Shown: one piece after another, positions 1 through 8,790 of the stretch
Layout of the letters: each line of letters begins with the position of its first letter
How positions within the stretch are numbered: the stretch's first letter is position 1
DNA from: an uncultured Bacilli bacterium
GTDB taxonomy: Bacteria > Bacillota_I > Bacilli_A > RF39 > UBA660
Length of the DNA stretch: 38,365 bases
Reading direction: 5' to 3'
NCBI GenBank assembly: GCA_947632565.1
Contig: CANRPT010000010.1
Span: forward strand, 1-38,365
Translations under genes and position numbers: made by a program
Notes under the pieces: model-generated
What the model was told of the DNA's origin: nothing
Database searches by the model: none
The model's input: the letters and a program-made list of their open reading frames with translations, nothing else

Positions 1-299
1 GCGATACGATATAAATAACTATAATTTTTAATTCTTAAATGTTGATAATAAGAATCATTCATTTCTATAATAACGATCGTATCATCTTTCTTTAAGACTA
101 AATCCATCCGATAATCTTTGATTTGATTTCCGGTGTTTGCTTCATTATCAACAAGTTCAAAACCAGATAAATCAAGACCACACTTTTCTAAGATAATTTC
201 ATCGAACCAAGGTTTCAACTTCGGATTCTTATAAAGGTACTTAAAGGTAGTATCACTACAGAGTTTCACAAATCTTATTTTTTCTTTTAATTCAGTCAT
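1..299 (-). CDS. Rpn-family PD-(D/E)XK nuclease / putative transposase, N-terminal part (runs off the window)
   Basis: About 99 codons are visible before the left window edge; no stop codon is reached, so the gene is cut by the window and not shown to be broken. It starts at an ATG (297-299 on the complement) behind AAAGGAG. It aligns without gaps to the copy ending at 29315 and carries the same D-L-V-L ... E-M-N motif, a PD-(D/E)XK nuclease signature of the Rpn (PDDEXK_2) family. Known members promote RecA-independent recombination or are annotated as transposases. Family call is firm; the function here is inferred. Confidence 0.75.
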   Translation of the reverse strand, partial: MTELKEKIRFVKLCSDTTFKYLYKNPKLKPWFDEIILEKCGLDLSGFELVDNEANTGNQIKDYRMDLVLKKDDTIVIIEMNDSYYQHLRIKNYSYLYRI

Positions 300-445
300 A
301 TAACTCCTTTCGTTTTTAGAAGATAAATACTTTTTCACCCCCCTATCTTTATTTATCCTCTTATAGTATTATTTAGAAAAAATGGAAAATGACTAAAAAA
401 ATCGAAAAAAGTTGAAAAAAACTTAAAATTTTACAGTTTTAGACA
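1..445. repeat. Long direct repeat, copy 1 (partner 29017-29462)
   Basis: Positions 1-445 match 29017-29462 with a handful of substitutions and small indels outside the coding part, in the same orientation. The match covers the 5' 99 codons of the Rpn gene, its upstream region and about 60 bp beyond, and stops abruptly after TTTTACAGTTTTAGACA. Beyond that point copy 1 reads GGTAGAAAGG and copy 2 reads TTTTTTTGCC. This marks one edge of a duplicated unit; the other edge lies outside the window. Confidence 0.9.
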
Positions 446-580
446 GGTAGAAAGGATTTTGAAAAACTAGGCAATTCAGAATGAAAATACTATTTAAAAA
501 TAGAAAGTATTTTAAAAATTGCACATTTTCAGTTAATCATTAAAAATTTCATTCTTTTTCTTTAGGATAAAAAAAGAATC

Positions 581-589
581 TGCTATAAT
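581..589 (+). promoter_or_regulatory. Extended -10 promoter of lepA
   Basis: TGCTATAAT is a perfect extended -10 (TG-N-TATAAT), 27 bp before the lepA start. No good -35 is visible 17 bp upstream (TTTAGG), which is usual for extended -10 promoters. The stretch from 446 to 580 shows no gene or other clear signal. Confidence 0.6.
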
Positions 590-615
590 AATGATTAGAA
601 AGTATGTGAGAAAAC

Positions 616-2412
616 GTGAAAAGAGAAAATGTTCGTAATTTTTGTATTATTGCTCATATTGATCATGGGAAAAGTACTTTAGCAGATCGTATTTTAGAAG
701 AAACTGGAGCATTAGATCAAAGAGAGTTAAAAGAACAAACCTTAGATTCTATGGATATTGAAAGAGAAAGAGGAATTACGATTAAGTTAAATGCTGTTGA
801 ATTAAAATATTCCTATCAAGGTACAGAATATATTCTTCATTTAATTGATACACCAGGTCATGTTGATTTTTCTTATGAAGTCAGTCGAAGTTTAGCAGCT
901 TGTGAAGGAGCTTTATTAGTAGTAGATGCTGCTCAAGGAATAGAAGCACAAACTTTAGCAAATCTTTATCTTGCCTTAGAACATGATTTAGAAATTATTC
1001 CAGTCATCAATAAAATTGATTTACCAAATGCTAATATTGAAAAAGTAAAAAAAGAATTGATAGATGCAATTGGGTTCCAAGAAGATGAATTCATTTTGAC
1101 AAGTGCCAAAACAGGAGTAGGAATTCCAGAATTATTACAGGCCATTATTGAAAGAATACCAGCACCATTAGGAGACAAAGAAAAACCACTTCGTGCTTTA
1201 ATCTTTGATAGCTTTTTTGATTCTTATCGCGGAGTTATTATTTCTTGTAGGATCAAAGAAGGAACTTTGAGAAAGAAAGATACTATTTTGCTGATGGAAA
1301 CAGGGGCTACTTATGAAGTGGTAGAATTAGGAGTCATGACTCCGAAGGAAGAGAAAAAAGAAGAACTTGTTGCTGGAGATGTTGGTTTTATTGCTGCTAG
1401 TATTAAAGATATTACTCAAGTAAAAGTGGGGGATACTGTCACAACAGTAGAAAATTCAGCTTCTGAACCACTTCCGGGATATCAACCCATGAAATCGATG
1501 GTTTTTTGTGGAATTTATCCGATTGAAGCAAGTCGTTTTGAAGATTTAAGAGATGCTTTAGAAAAATTAAAATTAAATGATGCCTCCCTAGATTTTGAAC
1601 CAGAAACTTCTACCGCTTTAGGATTTGGATTTCGTTGTGGCTTTTTAGGATTATTACATATGGAAATTATTGAAGAAAGAATTGAACGAGAGTTTGGAAT
1701 TGATATCATTGCCACTTCTCCAAGTGTTATTTATGAAGTAGAATTGACCGATAAAAGTAAAATGACCGTGAATTCTCCTAGTGAGCTTCCTGATCGACAA
1801 AAAATAGCTTGTATCAAAGAACCATATATTAAAACTAATATCTTTACTCCTAGTGAGTATATCGGTTCTATTATGGAATTATGTCAAAATAAAAGAGGAA
1901 CTTATTTAGGAATGGATTATTTGGATCAAACAAGAGTTAATATTCATTATCAGATTCCTTTATCTGAAATTGTTTATGATTTTTTTGATAAATTAAAATC
2001 TTATACCAAGGGATATGCTTCTTTTGATTATGAATTTATGGGTTATCAAGAAAGTAATTTAGTAAAAATGGATATTTTATTAAATGGAGAAATCGTAGAT
2101 GCTTTAAGTGTTATTATTCATAAAGATTTTGCTTATCAAAGGGGAAAAAGTGTGGTAGAGGCTTTAAAAGAGATTATTCCTAGACAAATGTTTGAAGTAC
2201 CAATTCAAGCAGCCATCGGAAATCATGTGATTGCTCGTACCGATATTAAGGCTCTTCGTAAAAATGTTTTAGCGAAATGTTATGGAGGAGATATTACTAG
2301 AAAAAGAAAACTGTTAGAAAAACAAAAAGAAGGAAAGAAAAGAATGAAACAAATTGGAAAAGTGGAAGTTCCACAGGAGGCTTTTCTTGCTGTTTTGAAG
2401 ATGGATGAGTAA
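616..2412 (+). CDS. lepA: Elongation factor 4 (LepA), ribosome back-translocase GTPase
   Basis: LepA is a translational GTPase that acts on stalled or mis-translocated ribosomes. The 598-residue length is standard. The GTP-binding motifs are complete: G1 AHIDHGKST near residue 12, G2 RERGITI near 49, G3 DTPGHVDF near 77, G4 NKID near 131 and G5 SAK near 161. The LepA-specific C-terminal half follows, with the basic end [17 protein letters not shown]. The start is GTG at 616 behind a weak GTGAG. The gene overlaps or abuts hemW, as in Bacillus, but here the pair is not followed by hrcA. Confidence 0.97.
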   Translation: MKRENVRNFCIIAHIDHGKSTLADRILEETGALDQRELKEQTLDSMDIERERGITIKLNAVELKYSYQGTEYILHLIDTPGHVDFSYEVSRSLAACEGALLVVDAAQGIEAQTLANLYLALEHDLEIIPVINKIDLPNANIEKVKKELIDAIGFQEDEFILTSAKTGVGIPELLQAIIERIPAPLGDKEKPLRALIFDSFFDSYRGVIISCRIKEGTLRKKDTILLMETGATYEVVELGVMTPKEEKKEELVAGDVGFIAASIKDITQVKVGDTVTTVENSASEPLPGYQPMKSMVFCGIYPIEASRFEDLRDALEKLKLNDASLDFEPETSTALGFGFRCGFLGLLHMEIIEERIEREFGIDIIATSPSVIYEVELTDKSKMTVNSPSELPDRQKIACIKEPYIKTNIFTPSEYIGSIMELCQNKRGTYLGMDYLDQTRVNIHYQIPLSEIVYDFFDKLKSYTKGYASFDYEFMGYQESNLVKMDILLNGEIVDALSVIIHKDFAYQRGKSVVEALKEIIPRQMFEVPIQAAIGNHVIARTDIKALRKNVLAKCYGGDITRKRKLLEKQKEGKKRMKQIGKVEVPQEAFLAVLKMDE

Positions 2413-2413
2413 T

Positions 2414-3496
2414 ATGGTAAAAGCAGTATATATTCATATTCCATTTTGTAGGAAAATTTGTAGTTACTGTGATTTCTGTAAGTTTTTTTATCAAGAACAA
2501 TTGGTAGATCAGTATCTTATACAGCTGCAGCAAGAAATGCAAGAACGTTATCAAAATGATTTGATTGATACGATTTATATTGGAGGGGGAACTCCTTCTT
2601 GTCTTTCTGTTTCTCAATTAGAAAAATTATTTGATTGTATTTGCTGTATTCAAACTAGTAAAAATTTAGAGTTTACTTTTGAATGTAATATTCATGATAT
2701 TACCGAAGAACTGTTATCTTTTTTAAAAAGAAATCAGGTGAATCGTTTGAGTATTGGGGTAGAAACTTTTCATTCTGAACTGTTATCTTTTTTAGGAAGA
2801 GAAGAGCAAAAACAAGAAATGATTTCCAAAATTCAGTTAGCAAAATCTTACTTTGAAAATCTGAACTTGGATTTTATTTATGCGATTCCGCAGGAAACTA
2901 TGACGATGTTACAGGAAGATTTAGAGATGTTTTTATCTTTTTCTATTCCTCATATTTCTACTTATTCTTTAATGATAGAAGAGCATACTTCATTCGGAAT
3001 TCAAAAAATACAACCAATTGAAGAGGAATTAGACTTCCAAATGTATCAAGAAATTTGTTCCACTCTTGAAAAAAATGGTTATCTTCATTATGAAATTAGT
3101 AATTTTTGTAAACCTGGATATGAATCGAAACATAATCTGACTTATTGGCAGAATCAAGAATATTATGGATTTGGAGTAGGGGCAAGTGGTTATCTTGGAA
3201 AAATTCGTTATACGAATACTAGAAGTATTACGAATTATTTAAAGGGGCAAAATAGGATGGAACAAGAAGAAATGACAGAACAAATGGAAGCATCTAATCA
3301 AGCCATTTTAGGACTTCGTACCAAGAAAGGAATATCAAAAGAAGACTTTTTCAAGCATTTTCAAAAAGACTTTATAGAATACTTTCAAGTAAAAGATTTA
3401 TTGGATGAAAAAATATTAATGGAAGAAAAGGGAAACTATTTTATTTCTCCGAACTATTGGTATCTATCTAATGAAATCCTAGAAAGATTTCTCTAA
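2414..3496 (+). CDS. hemW: Heme chaperone HemW (radical SAM, HemN-like)
   Basis: This radical SAM protein of the HemW group binds heme and passes it to client proteins; it was formerly annotated as an oxygen-independent coproporphyrinogen oxidase. The cluster motif CRKICSYCDF (CX3CX2C) follows the typical start YIHIPFC, and the GGGTPS motif is present. At 360 residues it is close to the family norm. I chose ATG 2414 because the protein then begins MVKAVYIHIPFC like its homologues and GGATGAG sits just upstream; ATG 2405 (overlapping lepA) is the alternative. It is probably cotranscribed with lepA. Confidence 0.9.
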   Translation: MVKAVYIHIPFCRKICSYCDFCKFFYQEQLVDQYLIQLQQEMQERYQNDLIDTIYIGGGTPSCLSVSQLEKLFDCICCIQTSKNLEFTFECNIHDITEELLSFLKRNQVNRLSIGVETFHSELLSFLGREEQKQEMISKIQLAKSYFENLNLDFIYAIPQETMTMLQEDLEMFLSFSIPHISTYSLMIEEHTSFGIQKIQPIEEELDFQMYQEICSTLEKNGYLHYEISNFCKPGYESKHNLTYWQNQEYYGFGVGASGYLGKIRYTNTRSITNYLKGQNRMEQEEMTEQMEASNQAILGLRTKKGISKEDFFKHFQKDFIEYFQVKDLLDEKILMEEKGNYFISPNYWYLSNEILERFL

Positions 3497-3501
3497 AATA
3501 A

Positions 3502-3530
3502 TTGTCAAACAGATGTTTCTGTTATATAAT
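3502..3530 (+). promoter_or_regulatory. Sigma-A promoter of the HD-domain gene
   Basis: TTGTCA, a 17-bp spacer and TATAAT form a near-consensus promoter 25 bp before the HD gene. The spacer contains a 6-bp inverted repeat (AACAGA-TGTT-TCTGTT) that could be an operator or mere chance. Confidence 0.75.
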
Positions 3531-3555
3531 GAATTTAGAAGTATAGAGGTGAATT

Positions 3556-4149
3556 ATGATAGCAACAAATTATAAGATTGATTCTTTTCAAAAAGAAATT
3601 TGTTATCTCAAAAATCCAGATTATCAAGCAGATTTTCAATTTTTAGTATCAGAGCTTCCCGATTATTTTTTTGAAGTAGCAGCATCTTCTACGGGAAAAT
3701 ATCATCCATCTTTTTCTTTGGGAAAGGGAGGACTCTTGAGACACAGCAAAGTAGCTGTTAGAATTGGTTATGAGTTATTGAATGATCCTTGTATTGGAGA
3801 TAAATATACTAGTAGAGAAAAAGATTTATTTTTAATTGCTTTAGCGATACATGATGGTGTGAAACATGGAATTCCAAAAGAAGAATATACGAGAGCAGAT
3901 CATCCACTATTAGCTTGTCAGTTTATTCAAGAAAGAAAAAATCAATTAAGAATGAGTGAAGAAGACAGTGAATTTTTATGTCATGTTATTGCTTCTCATA
4001 TGGGACCTTGGAATACCCATCCTTATACGAAAGAAGAAATTTTACCAAAACCAAAAGATAAATATCAAAATTTTGTACATTTATGTGATTATCTTGCTAG
4101 TAGAAAATTTTTAGATGTAAAGTTTCAAGAAAATGAAATAGAAGATTAG
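3556..4149 (+). CDS. HD-domain phosphohydrolase
   Basis: This 197-residue protein carries a metal-dependent HD domain: H in LLRHSKVA near residue 63, the HD doublet in LAIHDGVKHG near 98, a later histidine in SHMGPW and an aspartate in LCDYLAS near the C-terminus. That pattern fits an HD phosphohydrolase acting on nucleotides or phosphate esters; the substrate cannot be read from the sequence. It has its own promoter and a good ribosome binding site (GAGGTG). Eight bases separate it from the thymidylate-kinase-like gene downstream, which suggests a joint role in nucleotide metabolism (inference). Confidence 0.75.
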   Translation: MIATNYKIDSFQKEICYLKNPDYQADFQFLVSELPDYFFEVAASSTGKYHPSFSLGKGGLLRHSKVAVRIGYELLNDPCIGDKYTSREKDLFLIALAIHDGVKHGIPKEEYTRADHPLLACQFIQERKNQLRMSEEDSEFLCHVIASHMGPWNTHPYTKEEILPKPKDKYQNFVHLCDYLASRKFLDVKFQENEIED

Positions 4150-4157
4150 GAGTTATT

Positions 4158-4832
4158 ATGGAAAGAGGAAAATTAATCGTTATTGAAGGTAGTGACTGTT
4201 CAGGGAAAAAAACCCAAAGTGAATTATTAGTAAAAAAGTTAAATGCTATGGGTATCAAAGCTATTACTTTTTCTTTTCCGATGTATGATACTCCAACAGG
4301 AAAGATAGTTGGTGGAAGTGTTTTAGGAAGAAAAGAAAATGGAGAATGCGTTTTTCCAGAAGGACCAGTTAATTTGGATCCAAAAGTTTTTTGTTTGTAT
4401 TTAGCAGCTGATCGAAAATATAATTTTTCAAAGATTCAAAATTATTTAGAACAGGGGTATTATGTCATATTAGACCGCTATGTAAGTTCTAATATGGCAC
4501 ATCAAGGAGCGAAAATAGAAGATCCAGAGGCAAGATTCCATCTATTTCAATGGATTGATAAATTAGAGTATTGGCTTTTAGAGTTACCAAAAGCAGATAT
4601 CACAATTTTTTTACATGTTCCTTTTTCTATTATCAAAGAGCTTCGTGAAAATAGAGAGTTTTTAGATGGAAATGAAAAAGATGACAATCATTTAATCCAT
4701 GCAGAAAAAACTTACTTAGAATTATCTAAATTATACAATTGGAAAGTGGTTGAATGTGAAAAAGAACATAAAATGAGAACAATTGATGATATTAATCAAG
4801 AAATATTATCGATTATTAATTATTTAGGGTAA
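4158..4832 (+). CDS. tmk: Thymidylate kinase-like P-loop nucleotide kinase
   Basis: Thymidylate kinase converts dTMP to dTDP with ATP. The P-loop is GSDCSGKKT near residue 11, slightly divergent from the usual GxDGxGKST. FPMYDTPTG near 41 and DRYVSSNMAHQGA near 113 match the nucleotide-monophosphate-binding and DR motifs of the family. At 224 residues the length is normal. It belongs to the FPxYDTPTG-type subgroup and not to the most common bacterial type, so a related deoxynucleotide kinase activity is possible. It follows the HD-domain gene closely and is probably cotranscribed with it. Confidence 0.8.
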   Translation: MERGKLIVIEGSDCSGKKTQSELLVKKLNAMGIKAITFSFPMYDTPTGKIVGGSVLGRKENGECVFPEGPVNLDPKVFCLYLAADRKYNFSKIQNYLEQGYYVILDRYVSSNMAHQGAKIEDPEARFHLFQWIDKLEYWLLELPKADITIFLHVPFSIIKELRENREFLDGNEKDDNHLIHAEKTYLELSKLYNWKVVECEKEHKMRTIDDINQEILSIINYLG

Positions 4833-4843
4833 AAGGAGAAAAA

Positions 4844-5122
4844 ATGAAGAAGAAAAGAATCATTCCTATTTTATTTTTCTCGATTTTCATCTCTTTTAGT
4901 ATTAATATTGCCTGTTTTATTCAGTCATCCTACTTGGAAAAAGAAAAGAGAAAATTAGAAATAGAAATAAACGAATTAGAAAATACGACTAAAACAAAGC
5001 AGATAGAATTAAAAAATCAAGAAGAAACATTAGAAAATTTAAAAGAAGAAAAGAAAAATGAAACAGAGGATTTAGAAGAATGGAAATTAAGAGTAGAAAA
5101 AATAAAAGAACATCTATCTTAG
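4844..5122 (+). CDS. Small membrane-anchored coiled-coil protein
   Basis: I do not recognise this 92-residue protein. It has a basic start (MKKKR), one transmembrane segment at about residues 6-26 and a long, strongly charged E/K-rich coiled coil to the end. The shape recalls FtsL/DivIC-type bitopic proteins, but there is no sequence motif to support that. It has a good AAGGAG site and overlaps the following deacetylase by 43 nt in another frame. That deacetylase has the same layout (basic start, one membrane span, coiled coil), so the two products may pair through their coils. Confidence 0.65.
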   Translation: MKKKRIIPILFFSIFISFSINIACFIQSSYLEKEKRKLEIEINELENTTKTKQIELKNQEETLENLKEEKKNETEDLEEWKLRVEKIKEHLS

Positions 5123-6018
5123 TGATTTTAGCAATATTATTAGTTAGTTCTATCAGCGGAAATTTTTATTTTATTAGCAAAAATTTTTCTGTTATCAAAA
5201 ATTATGATGAATTCTTTCAAAAATATCAAGAAAAGCAACAAGACTTTGATTCTTTACAGGAAAAACTTTTAAATTTAGAAAAGGATTTGAATCAAATTTC
5301 TCAAGTAGAAGAAGATATCATAAAAATCAAACAAGAATATTTTGCTACCATTAAGCAGTTAGAAGATGATATTTTAAGTGGGAAGTCAGACCAAAAAATA
5401 GCTTATTTAACCTTTGATGATGGGCCTTATTATAATACTTATCAATTTTTGAATGTCTTAGATCACTATAATGTTAAAGCAACCTTTTTTACAACTAGTA
5501 TTAATGGGGAAAAATGCTATGATAAAAAAAGCGAAAATTGCCTTTTACTTTATCAAGAATATATCAAAAGAGGACATACGATTGCTAATCATACCTTTAC
5601 TCATGGAATTTATAGGGGATTATATAATAGTACTGAAAGTTTTATTACTGCAGTAAAAAGACAGGAAGAAGTTGTACAAGAATATACAAAAATAGGTTAT
5701 ACTACCAATATTGTGAGATTTCCGGGTGGTAGTAGAACTTCGGGGAGATTAAAAAATGAAATCATAGAAGAACTAAGAAAAATGAATTATGGTTGGGTAG
5801 ATTGGACTGCACAAGATGGGGATGGCGGAACATTAAATTCGAAAGAGCAGGCTTGGAACACTTTCACATCTTCTATTGATGAAAATATCGAAGTAGTGTT
5901 ATTCCATGATTACAATAATATTACTTTATCTATTCTGCCAGATGCGATTGAATATTTACAAAAACAGGGTTATTTACTATTTCCATTATTTTACGAAAGT
6001 AATATGGTTCAAAAATAA
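5080..6018 (+). CDS. Membrane-anchored polysaccharide deacetylase (NodB/CE4)
   Basis: CE4 enzymes remove acetyl groups from peptidoglycan or other surface glycans. The 312-residue protein has a basic N-terminus, a transmembrane anchor at about 13-33, a coiled coil at about 40-100 and a NodB domain from about 105. The catalytic motifs are complete: TFDDGP, the metal-binding NHTFTH, RFPGGS, the DW motif and LFHDY. The catalytic domain should face the outside. The start at 5080 has AGAGGA upstream and lies inside the preceding gene. The substrate is unknown; peptidoglycan GlcNAc or MurNAc is the usual target. Confidence 0.87.
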   Translation: MEIKSRKNKRTSILVILAILLVSSISGNFYFISKNFSVIKNYDEFFQKYQEKQQDFDSLQEKLLNLEKDLNQISQVEEDIIKIKQEYFATIKQLEDDILSGKSDQKIAYLTFDDGPYYNTYQFLNVLDHYNVKATFFTTSINGEKCYDKKSENCLLLYQEYIKRGHTIANHTFTHGIYRGLYNSTESFITAVKRQEEVVQEYTKIGYTTNIVRFPGGSRTSGRLKNEIIEELRKMNYGWVDWTAQDGDGGTLNSKEQAWNTFTSSIDENIEVVLFHDYNNITLSILPDAIEYLQKQGYLLFPLFYESNMVQK

Positions 6019-6119
6019 GAATGTTAAGCGATTCTTTTTTGCTTTTGGTAAACAGTGAAAGAATTTACTATTTGGAAATTATCAATACAGGAAGAAGAAA
6101 TAAGATAAAATAAGGATAT

Positions 6120-6127
6120 CATACCAA
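6120..6127 (+). promoter_or_regulatory. Possible sigma-E-type -10 upstream of sigK
   Basis: CATACCAA resembles the mother-cell sigma-E -10 (CATACAnT), with an AT-rich AATAAG-like sequence about 14 bp upstream. In Bacillus sigK is transcribed by sigma-E and sigma-K. The -35 match is weak. The rest of the 6019-6286 gap has a weak hairpin plus T-run (6018-6040) and an unrecognised 37-codon ORF at 6155-6268. Confidence 0.25.
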
Positions 6128-6286
6128 TTATATTTAATTATTAAATCCTTTGGAATGAAAGGTAGAGAAATTACTGGTAATACTTTTAATACACCAAATA
6201 TTAATGTAGTAACAGAATGGGAAAGAAGAAATTCTTTCTTTTTTCATGTTCTCCTTTTTTCGACATAATATGTAATGGGTGGTATG

Positions 6287-6985
6287 ATGTTAAAAAAAAT
6301 ATTAAAATTTTTCTTTTCTAACTTTTCAATTCTAACAGCTTCTTATTCCAATAATGTTTTTCCAGAACCATTAACGAAAGAAGAAGAGAAATATTATATT
6401 CAAGAGCATTTAAAAGGAAGCCAAGAAGCAAGAAACCAATTAATAGAACATAATTTACGATTAGTTGCTCATATCGTGAAAAAATACGATTCTAAAGTAG
6501 ATGATACGGATGATTTAATTAGTATTGGTACTATTGGATTAATCAAAGGAGTAGATTCTTTTTCTAATAAGCATGGAACCAAAATTACTACTTATTGTGC
6601 TAGATGTATTGAAAATGAAATCTTAATGTATTTTCGCGCAAACAATAAAAATAATAAAAATGTATCATTAAATGAATCAATCGGTTTTGATAAAGAAGGA
6701 AATGAAATAACGATTTTAGATATTTTGAAAGCTCCTAAACCAGATTTTGTAGATGAGATAAATAAGAAAGATAATATTAAACTATTAAAAAAATATTTTA
6801 ATGTTTTAAACGATCTAGAAAAAGAAATAATTATTAGAAGATATGGTTTAAATAATCAAAAAGAACAGACACAAAAAATGATAGCGAAAGAATTAAAGAT
6901 TTCAAGAAGTTATGTATCTCGGATTGAAAAAAGAGCATTAACAAAAATCTTACGAGAATTTATGAAAAACAAATCTGTCAATTAA
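6287..6985 (+). CDS. sigK: RNA polymerase sporulation sigma factor SigK (pro-sigma-K)
   Basis: This sigma-70 family factor closely resembles Bacillus SigK. Region 2 contains LIEHNLRLVAHIVKK and DLISIGTIGLIKG; region 4 ends in the helix-turn-helix ISRSYVSRIEKRA. The first 19-20 residues are hydrophobic and precede YSNNVFPEPL, which aligns with the mature start of Bacillus sigma-K (YVKNNAFPQPL). It is therefore made as a pro-protein to be cut by SpoIVFB, also in this window. The start is one of ATG 6284 or 6287 behind GGGTGG; ATG 6275 lacks a binding site. SigK drives late mother-cell genes. The gene is uninterrupted, with no skin-like insertion. Confidence 0.9.
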   Translation: MLKKILKFFFSNFSILTASYSNNVFPEPLTKEEEKYYIQEHLKGSQEARNQLIEHNLRLVAHIVKKYDSKVDDTDDLISIGTIGLIKGVDSFSNKHGTKITTYCARCIENEILMYFRANNKNNKNVSLNESIGFDKEGNEITILDILKAPKPDFVDEINKKDNIKLLKKYFNVLNDLEKEIIIRRYGLNNQKEQTQKMIAKELKISRSYVSRIEKRALTKILREFMKNKSVN

Positions 6986-6992
6986 AGTGTAT

Positions 6993-7031
6993 AAAAGTAT
7001 CAATGGAGAAAAAAATTTGGTACTTTTTTTG
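6993..7031 (+). terminator. Rho-independent terminator after sigK
   Basis: AAAAGTATCAA pairs with TTGGTACTTTT (one G-U pair) and is followed by a T-rich tract. Confidence 0.8.
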
Positions 7032-7078
7032 TTTGAAGAAAGGGATTCGTGGTAAAATAATTTTAGAGTGTGAGAGGT

Positions 7079-8617
7079 ATGAAAGAAGTAAAGAAAAAGA
7101 GAAAAGATGCAATTGCAAAAAAAGTTGAAAACACAAAGCAAGAAACAGTTCAACAAGAAGTGAAAGGACCTAATTTACAGGAATTAGAATTCGAAATTCA
7201 AAAAGATTTAACGAAAAAGAGAAGATATCCAATTCTATTTATTATCCTATTTTTGCTACTCATTGTTTTATATGTCTTTTTACATATGTTTGTACCTAAA
7301 ATAACCTTGAATGGTTCAAATACAATTGAAATATCTTATTCTGATACTTATCAAGAACTTGGCGCAAATGCTAAATTTTTAGGAAAAGATTTCACCAAAA
7401 AAATAAAGATTACGGAAAATGTAGATACTAGTAAAATTGGTACTTATCAAGTTATTTATTCTTTAAAAGAGGGAATTTTTCATATTCAAAAAGAGAGAAC
7501 TGTAAAAGTAGTAGATCAGAAGTCCCCTACCATTGAATTAGATGGAGAAGGAGAGTACAATGTATGTCCAAATGAAAAATTTAAGGAAATTGGATTTACA
7601 GCAACAGATGAATATGATGGAAACTTAACGGAAAAAGTAAAAGTAAAAGAAACAAATGAGGGAATTCTTTATACCGTAGAAGATTCCTCTCATAATAAGT
7701 ATTCTATTACTAGAAAAATCAATTATGTGGATACTACTCCTCCAGAAATTACTTTAAAAGGAAACCAAACCATGTATATAAATTTAAAGGAAACCTATCA
7801 AGAACCTGGATTTACAGCAACCGATAACTGTAATGGAGATGTAACAGAAAAAGTAGTTGTAACAGGAACCGTAACGAATGGAAAAATTGGTACTTATTCA
7901 ATTACTTACCAAGTAACAGATGATAGTGGAAATAAAAAAACAGTTACTAGAACAGTAATTGTTTCAGAAAAAACAGATCCAAATAGTGGAGTTTATAAAA
8001 AAGGTGTCATTTATTTAACTTTTGATGATGGACCAAGTAATGTTACTACAGGTGCTATTTTAGATGTATTAAAAGAAGAAGGAATAAAGGCTACTTTCTT
8101 TGTAACAAATAATGGACCAGATTATCTAATTAAAAGAATGTATGATGAAGGTCATACGGTTGCATTGCATACAGCATCTCATGAATATAGTCAAGTGTAT
8201 GCTTCCATGGATAGTTATTTTAATGATTTAAAGATAGTAAGTGATCGTGTCAAAAGAATTACAGGTCAAACGAGTAAAATCGTTCGTTTCCCAGGAGGAA
8301 GTAGTAATACTGTTAGTAGGAATTATAGTATTGGAATCATGACTAAATTATCAGAAGCTTTATTTAGTCAAGGATATCGTTATTACGATTGGAATATTGA
8401 TTCCCAAGATGCAGCGGGAGCCAATCGAGATAAAGTATATCAAAATGTTACTCAAAGTCTATCTAAAAATAAAATGAATATTGTTTTAATGCATGATATT
8501 AAAATTGCTACAAGAGATGCTATTCGTGATATTATTCATTACGGAAAAGAAAATGGGTATACTTTTGAAAGGATTGATATGGATACTTATATGATTAGAC
8601 AAAGAATCAATAATTAA
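7079..8617 (+). CDS. Membrane-anchored polysaccharide deacetylase with DUF5011-like repeats
   Basis: This protein of about 512 residues has a lysine-rich cytoplasmic tail, one transmembrane segment at about 43-65, and two to three Ig-like DUF5011-type repeats (about 70-300; motifs such as YQEPGFTATDNCNGDVTEKV). A C-terminal NodB/CE4 domain follows with TFDDGPS, LHTASHE, RFPGGS, YDWNIDS and LMHDI. It is predicted to deacetylate cell-wall glycan outside the membrane, with the repeats as a spacer. The start is ambiguous: ATG 7079 lies very close to GAGAGG, and GTG 7070 is three codons upstream. A TGGTAAAAT extended -10 lies at 7050-7058. Confidence 0.85.
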   Translation: MKEVKKKRKDAIAKKVENTKQETVQQEVKGPNLQELEFEIQKDLTKKRRYPILFIILFLLLIVLYVFLHMFVPKITLNGSNTIEISYSDTYQELGANAKFLGKDFTKKIKITENVDTSKIGTYQVIYSLKEGIFHIQKERTVKVVDQKSPTIELDGEGEYNVCPNEKFKEIGFTATDEYDGNLTEKVKVKETNEGILYTVEDSSHNKYSITRKINYVDTTPPEITLKGNQTMYINLKETYQEPGFTATDNCNGDVTEKVVVTGTVTNGKIGTYSITYQVTDDSGNKKTVTRTVIVSEKTDPNSGVYKKGVIYLTFDDGPSNVTTGAILDVLKEEGIKATFFVTNNGPDYLIKRMYDEGHTVALHTASHEYSQVYASMDSYFNDLKIVSDRVKRITGQTSKIVRFPGGSSNTVSRNYSIGIMTKLSEALFSQGYRYYDWNIDSQDAAGANRDKVYQNVTQSLSKNKMNIVLMHDIKIATRDAIRDIIHYGKENGYTFERIDMDTYMIRQRINN

Positions 8618-8619
8618 AG

Positions 8620-8642
8620 AAGAAATGAAATATTTCTTTTTG
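8620..8642 (+). terminator. Short terminator after the deacetylase gene
   Basis: AAGAAAT-GAAAT-ATTTCTT followed by TTTTG, three bases after the stop codon. Confidence 0.55.
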
Positions 8643-8729
8643 ATTAAATGAAAAATTAAATTAACCAAAATGCAAAAATGTTGTTATATATTGATGTCGA
8701 ACGAATAAATGTGCCATTTTACTTATTCA

Positions 8730-8781
8730 ATAATAATAATAAATAATTTACACCATAGGTTTCGTTATTTATTATTATTAT
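8730..8781. repeat. Perfect 17-bp AT-only inverted repeat
   Basis: The arms at 8730-8746 and 8765-8781 (TTATTTATTATTATTAT) are perfectly complementary with an 18-base loop. It lies at the 3' side of the possible minus-strand small ORF, in a 480-bp gene-poor gap (8618-9098). Its role is unknown; it could be a transcript-end hairpin. Confidence 0.6.
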
Positions 8782-8790
8782 CTTTCTGAA

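Noticed and set aside
966..1178. Minus-strand ORFs inside lepA, parE, parC, dnaK and pepF
   Set aside because: They are shadows of real genes: low-complexity Ser/Phe/Ile products and no binding sites.
6155..6268. 37-codon ORF before sigK (MKGREITGNTFNTPNINVVT...)
   Set aside because: No ribosome binding site and no family recognised; may be chance or a gene fragment.
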